64,000 nt of DNA from Chitinophagales bacterium (GTDB lineage: Bacteria; Bacteroidota; Bacteroidia; Chitinophagales; Chitinophagaceae), in NCBI GenBank assembly GCA_015654595.1, contig JAATGQ010000073.1:1-64000 (forward strand), written 5' to 3'. Under the pieces are notes generated by a model. The model made no database searches and had not been told where the DNA came from. It saw only the letters and a program-made list of their open reading frames with translations. Made by a program: the position numbers and the translations under genes. Of the stretch, positions 58,222-64,000 are shown piece by piece. Positions within the stretch are counted from its first letter, which is position 1; each line of letters starts with the position of its first letter.

Positions 58222-60360
58222 CTATTTTATCTTCACTATTTCTTTCACTACAGTCTTACTCGCCGTGACGACCTTCACCACATAAATACCCGGGGCCAAA
58301 GAAGAAAGATCGATGGTATACCGCGTGTTTGGCGTAGTGGAACCCGCTACCTTCGCCACTTGTTTACCCGCTATATCATACACCCCAATCCCCTTCAGAT
58401 CGGTTACTGCAGAATAAAAGCTTATCGTCAATGGCCCCGTCGTCGGATTCGGCGTGATCACAATCCCTTTATCCCGCACACTCGCACTGACGGTGTCGGT
58501 GTAGATATTGACATCATCCAGGTACAGGTTATTGATATGCTCATTCGTGCTGACAAAGGCCAGCATAACCGGGCCCTGCCCGATATAACGGCTCAGATCG
58601 ACAGAATCTTTTCTCCAATCCGGCGCCTCCGGCACATAACTACCGGAAACGGAAGCCGTCGTCGTAGAAAGATAAGTCCCCCATTTTTTGTACAGGCTGG
58701 TATAAGTAGCCCCACAATCCGTACTCGCCATCACTTCCAACGTGTCATAGCCAAACTGTGCAGCACTCACCGTGCCCATTCCATAAGCCACCTTAAAGGT
58801 CATCCAGGCCGAGTCGACATGACCGATCGTTACTTGCGGCAGACGCAGATAGTCTTTTGTATCGACATTGATGTTGCTATAGTTCAGTATCCGCGCAGAA
58901 TGGGTTCCGGAACTTGCCGCCAGCGTCGTACGCGTCCAGGTGATGTCTCCATCGGGATTAAGGATGTCCCAACCCGTTGCAGGAAACTCGGCTTCCTCAA
59001 AACCTTCTGCAAAAGGAGCGCTTACCGGCGTCGTATAAATGATTTGCTGCGTCAGCGTATCGTTCGCCAGAGCTTCATCGGTCTGGCCATCAGGCTTGCT
59101 GGTATAAATAACCAACTGATGCGCGCCCTCCGTCAATGCAGCGGTCAATGGCCCCAGCTTCAGCTGAAAACTATCCAGCGTCGCCACATTCCCCGTCCAA
59201 TTCGCTACCATCGCCTGCCCCCCATCGACACTCGCCGTTATCATCAGCGAAGTCAATGGCTTAAGACCATAGTTCGTGATCGTAACCACCGGCATGACAG
59301 ACGAACCGCAAAGACGGTTTCCGGGTTGATTGATCGTGCTCACAGAAGCATCATAATCCTGTGTAGCCAGGGACTTGGCCCCCAGCGAGGTCAACAGCGA
59401 AGCCCTGAAGGTCATGGCAGCCGCCTCCATGCGCGTTACCTGATCCAGCGTAAACATCTCCATTCCATCGTCATCCGTATAGTCCATATAATTCTGGTAC
59501 ATGATACCCGGCGAATCGACGCTGCAATTATCGAAATGCACGCCGGTATACGTACCGGAAGTGCTGTTACCCTGATTGGGCGTATCATCCACATAGTCCG
59601 TCCCTGTGCAGGCGCCGTCGTCGTCGCCCCAGATATGATAGAGATTGAAGAAGTGCCCCACCTCATGCGTCAGCGTCTTCCCCTCATTGTAGATATTATA
59701 AGGATATTCCTCGGTCACGCCAGGCAGACTGCGATACTCTACTACCACCCCGGGCAGGATCGACATACCAGGGATCTGGGAATAACCCAATAATCCGCCT
59801 GATAAGGGACAAAGCCAGATATTCAGATATTCACTCGTATTCCAGGGATCATCGCCCCCCGTAGACGATGACTTTACCCTGTCATCCGTGGTAAAGGATT
59901 CTCCCGTCGATACCTTACGAATGATCCCCGTTGTTGGTTTGTTTGCAGGAGTGCGCTTGGCCAGTGCAAATCGGATCGTGGAATGCCCGAACAAGGGTTT
60001 GAACCAGCCCGGTATCTTTGAAGAATCGCCGTTCAAACCGGCATAGTCCTTATTCAACGTATCCATCTGCGCCTGAATATTCGCGTCGCTTACCACGGTA
60101 GGATCCGACAAAACGATATGAAACACCACAGGGATCAACAAGGTATCCGCCGTCGTCGTTCCGGTAGGCATCACTTTCTTATTGGAGATCGCCTGTTTCA
60201 ACAGCGCTTCATTATTCGCCATCCTTGCCGCCAGCGTCGGATCTTTTGCCAGCGCAGCTTTTAATAGGGTGATCGTACCACACCGATCTGTCTTGACCTG
60301 CGCACTGAGCGTACCAAAAACCAGAAACACAAAACCCAAAAGAGGTAAAAGTCTTTTCAT
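58222..60360 (-). CDS. M43-type zinc metalloprotease with T9SS type A sorting domain
   Basis: LTHEVGHFFNLYHIWGDDDGACTGTDYVDDTPNQ; C-term ITPNPTTGPLTISFYS...GVYDIAGKQVAKVAGS...LAPGIYVVKVVTASKTVVKEIVKI. Confidence 0.93.
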   Translation of the reverse strand: MKRLLPLLGFVFLVFGTLSAQVKTDRCGTITLLKAALAKDPTLAARMANNEALLKQAISNKKVMPTGTTTADTLLIPVVFHIVLSDPTVVSDANIQAQMDTLNKDYAGLNGDSSKIPGWFKPLFGHSTIRFALAKRTPANKPTTGIIRKVSTGESFTTDDRVKSSSTGGDDPWNTSEYLNIWLCPLSGGLLGYSQIPGMSILPGVVVEYRSLPGVTEEYPYNIYNEGKTLTHEVGHFFNLYHIWGDDDGACTGTDYVDDTPNQGNSTSGTYTGVHFDNCSVDSPGIMYQNYMDYTDDDGMEMFTLDQVTRMEAAAMTFRASLLTSLGAKSLATQDYDASVSTINQPGNRLCGSSVMPVVTITNYGLKPLTSLMITASVDGGQAMVANWTGNVATLDSFQLKLGPLTAALTEGAHQLVIYTSKPDGQTDEALANDTLTQQIIYTTPVSAPFAEGFEEAEFPATGWDILNPDGDITWTRTTLAASSGTHSARILNYSNINVDTKDYLRLPQVTIGHVDSAWMTFKVAYGMGTVSAAQFGYDTLEVMASTDCGATYTSLYKKWGTYLSTTTASVSGSYVPEAPDWRKDSVDLSRYIGQGPVMLAFVSTNEHINNLYLDDVNIYTDTVSASVRDKGIVITPNPTTGPLTISFYSAVTDLKGIGVYDIAGKQVAKVAGSTTPNTRYTIDLSSLAPGIYVVKVVTASKTVVKEIVKIK

Positions 60361-60364
60361 GATG

Positions 60365-62893
60365 TCATTTTAATAGGACTACCCAGCCGCTGTAGGGTTT
60401 TCTACCGGGGATAGTGATGATATAATAGTAGGTTGCCAAAGGAAGGACTTTACCGTTCATCGTTCCATCCCATGGCTTGGAATAGCCTGTGCTTTGAAAG
60501 AGTTGCTGCCCCCAGCGATTGAAAATGGATACTCTGCAATCTGGATACTCATTCAGATCGTCGATCACCCAACTGTCGTTGATACCATCTCCATTGGGGC
60601 TAAAAGCATTCGGAATACGGATATCCGGGTCGGGTACGACCTTGTAGAACCGGTGACTGACGCTGTCGGAACAATAACCATGTGTCCCGTATAAAGTAAC
60701 GGTAAAGTCCCCGGTGTGCATATACTTATACGTGGGACTCGCATCCTGGGATGTTCCGCCATCCCCGAAATTCCAAAGATATTTATCGGCGCCCGAAGAC
60801 AAATTGGTGAATGTAAAAGTTGCATCCCTCAATATGACTTCTGTATTGCTGTCCGGTATAGATGAAAACTCCAGCACCGGCGGCGCAGAAATATGGATCA
60901 CATCGGTAAGCGTCAGCGTATTGAAGCAGGTATTGCTGTTGGATGCCGCCAGCGTCACAGTATAATTACCCTCCGTCGCATACACATGACTGGGACTCGC
61001 ATCGGTAGACGTTGACCCATCCCCAAACGTCCAGGTATAAGAATCTGCACTCGAAGATTCATTGTCAAAATTGACGGTCGTATTGATACATCCGGCATCG
61101 GGTTTCGGCACAAAGGAAGCATGCGGCTGCGGCGTCACCTGTATCGTAACAGGATCTGCAGTCACGGTGCAAGCGCCATTCGTAACGCTCATATCGATCG
61201 TTGCGGTATTTTGAAGGATCACCTTGTACGGCCCGAACCCATTGCCCGTAGCAAAGCCGCCATCCCAATTCCAGCTGGCCTTCGAAGCACCAGGCTGATC
61301 GCCGGTATAGGTTACGGCTATCGGCTGGCCTGCACATATCGACGTCTGATCGACAGCAAAAGCCGGGGACGGTTTCCCGGAAACGACAAATTGCTGCGTC
61401 GTCACGGTCGATACACATCCTCCATCAGTCACCTGCAGCTGCAGGGTCACGGTTCCCGGCGTGTTGAATTGCACTGTATATGGCCCCGCGCCTGTACCAC
61501 CCTGGACCGCACCGCCGCCAAAACCAAACCAGTCGTAAGTAGCCGTCGAAGCCGCTGATCCGGTATATTGAATGGTCTCATTACTGCCCTGGCAAATGGT
61601 ATCCGGCGCAGCCGTAAACGTCGACGTCGGACCCGCCTTCAAGGTCACATCCACAGTCGAAGAAACGGCGCATCCATTGGCATCGGTTCCCGATACGGTA
61701 TAGGTTGTTGTCGCCGTCGGCGAGACGGTCATAGAAGCGCCCGGCGCCCCGCCAGGACTCCAGACATACCCCGTCACCGCAGGACCTCCGGGATCTGACG
61801 CCGCCGTCAGCACACTGCTCTGCCCCTGACAGATCGCATCGGGACTTGCCGTTGCATCGATCACGCCAAGCGGTTTCGTTCCGACCGTCCCGGTATAGGT
61901 CAACGTACAAAGATTATTCGCATCGGTCAACGTACAGGTATACGTCTGCGCCGAAAGCCCCGTTGCAGTAGCCGTACGCTGTATCGGGGTCGTAGGACTC
62001 CACGCATAACGATAAGGGGGATTCCCGCCCGCCACCGACAACGCAATACTGCCATTGCTGTTCGAACAGGTCGCATCGGTAATGGTTCCCGTCACCGTCG
62101 GCGGAGTAAAAGGCACACCAGCCAAAGCCATCACTACCAGCCTTCCATTTGGAGTGGCAGTATTGCTGACAAAATTTATCGTGATCGAAGTCAACGGAAC
62201 GGTCTGCTGTGCACAAGGAATATAGGCTTCACTGGAATACAATTCACCAAGTCCCGTACCAGGCCCTCCCTCCTGGTTAAAGGGGGCAGCCGCAGCCCTC
62301 GTGATCCGTCCATATCCTGTATAGACGGGTCCTGGATTGGATTTAAACCAGTCGTATTCATACCCCAGCCCCGGATCATAGCTGCTGCCATCGGCAAAGT
62401 TGTAAACGATATCGATATAACTGCCATTCTCGGTACCAAAGACCAACAGACTGACCCTTGCATAATCCGCCGGCGTATTCAACGTCAACGTGCCGCTTTT
62501 CACAGCCGCTGTAGCCTTCGGGTCCAAAGACAGGTATAACGCGTTATTGCCCGTATAAGGCGCCAGCTGCCAGGTATGCGTCCCATCACTCGTCTGCACA
62601 ACGCCATTGTCCGGAAGACCGCCGGTAAGACCATTGGCCGTCGCAAACGTATTGGAGAAGATCACATGTGCAGAAAGATCGAGATCGGTACTCGTCTGCA
62701 AAAGCGCATTCGTACCGGACTCGGCGACGGCGTCGTTGTTAAAACCAGAAACGGCAACAGGCACATAAATTTGCGAAAGGGCGCTGTAGTTAACAGCACC
62801 CAGACACATGAGAACTATGAAGAACAACAATGTTTTCACGAGCATAGTTTTGAAGTTGCGGAAGGTAGCCGGCACGGGTGCTCCCGCCCGCAC
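60365..62893 (-). CDS. large secreted PKD/SprB protein with T9SS type B domain (paralog of 51190..53781)
   Basis: IRIPNAFSPNGDGINDSWVIDDLNEYPDCRVSIFNRWGQQLFQSTGYSKPWDGTMNGKVLPLATYYYIITIPGRKPYSGWVVLLK. Confidence 0.92.
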   Translation of the reverse strand: MRAGAPVPATFRNFKTMLVKTLLFFIVLMCLGAVNYSALSQIYVPVAVSGFNNDAVAESGTNALLQTSTDLDLSAHVIFSNTFATANGLTGGLPDNGVVQTSDGTHTWQLAPYTGNNALYLSLDPKATAAVKSGTLTLNTPADYARVSLLVFGTENGSYIDIVYNFADGSSYDPGLGYEYDWFKSNPGPVYTGYGRITRAAAAPFNQEGGPGTGLGELYSSEAYIPCAQQTVPLTSITINFVSNTATPNGRLVVMALAGVPFTPPTVTGTITDATCSNSNGSIALSVAGGNPPYRYAWSPTTPIQRTATATGLSAQTYTCTLTDANNLCTLTYTGTVGTKPLGVIDATASPDAICQGQSSVLTAASDPGGPAVTGYVWSPGGAPGASMTVSPTATTTYTVSGTDANGCAVSSTVDVTLKAGPTSTFTAAPDTICQGSNETIQYTGSAASTATYDWFGFGGGAVQGGTGAGPYTVQFNTPGTVTLQLQVTDGGCVSTVTTQQFVVSGKPSPAFAVDQTSICAGQPIAVTYTGDQPGASKASWNWDGGFATGNGFGPYKVILQNTATIDMSVTNGACTVTADPVTIQVTPQPHASFVPKPDAGCINTTVNFDNESSSADSYTWTFGDGSTSTDASPSHVYATEGNYTVTLAASNSNTCFNTLTLTDVIHISAPPVLEFSSIPDSNTEVILRDATFTFTNLSSGADKYLWNFGDGGTSQDASPTYKYMHTGDFTVTLYGTHGYCSDSVSHRFYKVVPDPDIRIPNAFSPNGDGINDSWVIDDLNEYPDCRVSIFNRWGQQLFQSTGYSKPWDGTMNGKVLPLATYYYIITIPGRKPYSGWVVLLK

Positions 62894-62911
62894 CGGCTTT
62901 TCCGCAGGCTC

Positions 62912-64000
62912 TTACCTCACCAGGCTGACAGAACCTTTCCGCATGGATTGCGTACCATCCAGCAGCGTCACACGCACAGCATAGATATACACACCCGACG
63001 GCTGTGGCTTTCCATTGGAAGTACCATCCCACCCATCATTCACATTGGTGGTAGACCAGATCTGCTGACCCCATTGGTTAAATATCTTGAACTCGATGGC
63101 GCTGGCCTGATTACTGTATATTTTGAATACGTCATTCTTGCCATCTCCATTCGGAGTAAACGCGCTTGGAATAAATACGGCGTCATCGAAGGTCTTGCCA
63201 TTGGCCGTACCCGCCACACTCGCATCACAACTGTTACCGCCCAACGCAATCACGCTGATCGAAACCGGAGTGTTCGGATCAAGACCGGTGACCACCTGCG
63301 TAGTCCCCGTCAAGCCGGAACTTGGGTCGGCATAAGGACCGCCATTCACCGACACCTGATACCCTGTCGCCCCTGCCACGGGCGCCCAACTGAACGTCAC
63401 CGTATTCGTCGTAACGGATTGCACGGTTACAACCGGAGAACCGCCGGTCCCATTGACGGTCACCGCAACGGTATCGGTAGTCGTACAGCCATTCTCGGAC
63501 ACGGCCAAAACCACATCGTAGGTTCCCGGCGTCGTAAAGTCAATCGTATAAGGACCGGCCCCGGTACCGCTGGAAACCGCAGCTCCCGCAAAATCGTTCC
63601 AGTTGAAAGTAGCTCCCGAACCAGCCGTACCGGTATACGTCACCGTCTGGTCCTTCGTCGTACAGACCGTCGTCGGCGCCACGGTAAAGCTTGCCGTCGC
63701 CGCCGGCGTCACCGCAACAGACACGGTCGCCGAAGACACACAACCATAGAAATCGGTACCCGTCACGGTATAAGTGGTATTGGCATCCGGGATCACCGAC
63801 ACGGAGCTGCCTGTAGTGGCGCTCGGCGACCAGGTATACACTATCGGCTCGACCGTATCCGCAGCCACCGACAAAGTCGTTGCCGTTCCCTCACAGACAG
63901 TCGCAGGCACAGCCTTAGCCGTCAGATTCGGCGCGATAACCCACTTGACCGTATCATTAAAGGAATATTTACAACCGTTGCTGTCCGCAACATGACAAAC
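62912..64000 (-). CDS. secreted protein with T9SS type B domain, 5' end outside window (paralog of 53785 and 56069 genes)
   Basis: Frame remains open from 63910 to base 64000 (VCHVADSNGCKYSFNDTVKWVIAPNLTAKAV); C-term FIPSAFTPNGDGKNDVFKIYSNQASAIEFKIFNQWGQQIWSTTN. Confidence 0.9.
   Translation of the reverse strand, partial: VCHVADSNGCKYSFNDTVKWVIAPNLTAKAVPATVCEGTATTLSVAADTVEPIVYTWSPSATTGSSVSVIPDANTTYTVTGTDFYGCVSSATVSVAVTPAATASFTVAPTTVCTTKDQTVTYTGTAGSGATFNWNDFAGAAVSSGTGAGPYTIDFTTPGTYDVVLAVSENGCTTTDTVAVTVNGTGGSPVVTVQSVTTNTVTFSWAPVAGATGYQVSVNGGPYADPSSGLTGTTQVVTGLDPNTPVSISVIALGGNSCDASVAGTANGKTFDDAVFIPSAFTPNGDGKNDVFKIYSNQASAIEFKIFNQWGQQIWSTTNVNDGWDGTSNGKPQPSGVYIYAVRVTLLDGTQSMRKGSVSLVR

Noticed and set aside
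58360-59793. 477-aa + strand ORF
   Set aside because: Arg/His-rich antisense frame of the M43 protease gene.
1-64000. rRNA/tRNA genes, integrases or IS elements
   Set aside because: No sequence recognisable as rRNA, a tRNA cloverleaf, a DDE transposase or a tyrosine integrase was seen by eye; tRNAscan and IS searches were not possible here.

Overview
The window looks like a chromosomal stretch of a Bacteroidota organism, probably Chitinophagaceae-like. Evidence: SusC/SusD pairs, ECF/FecR regulation, TAnnTTTG-type promoters, and type IX secretion (T9SS) / gliding-associated C-terminal domains. Contents in order: (1) an ECF sigma - FecR - SusC(STN) - SusD locus whose SusD carries an in-frame stop at the left edge; (2) a GlxA-like regulator, a PhnB/VOC protein, and a DUF779 + aldehyde dehydrogenase + AraC module; (3) a GNAT gene, then an AT-rich two-gene island encoding TcmP and a three-Cys DUF5131 (phage Gp37/Gp68-like) protein; (4) a GH109-like Gfo/Idh/MocA protein, an AraC regulator, a serine hydrolase, a nucleotidyltransferase/phosphoesterase pair, an Rpn-type nuclease and an FtsX-like permease; (5) a LacI regulator, a sugar-kinase-like phosphotransferase, a SusC-SusD-arylsulfotransferase-dihaem cytochrome operon, and a divergent DUF6067/DUF5107 pair; (6) a DUF6934 gene with an unlisted 59-aa partner; (7) assorted metabolic and surface genes, an S1/P1 nuclease and a hybrid histidine kinase; (8) a 13-kb array of large PKD/SprB-type T9SS substrates plus an M43 metalloprotease, running off the right edge. 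The strongest novel signals are: a GCAAACGTTTGC operator regulon with an invariant 37-bp operator-to-promoter spacing at three separate promoters; a Sus operon that includes an arylsulfotransferase and a TsdA-like cytochrome; the TcmP-DUF5131 island; the DUF6934/59-aa pair; and an uncharacterised N-terminal module shared by the T9SS array proteins. All family names come from recognising motifs by eye; no search was run.
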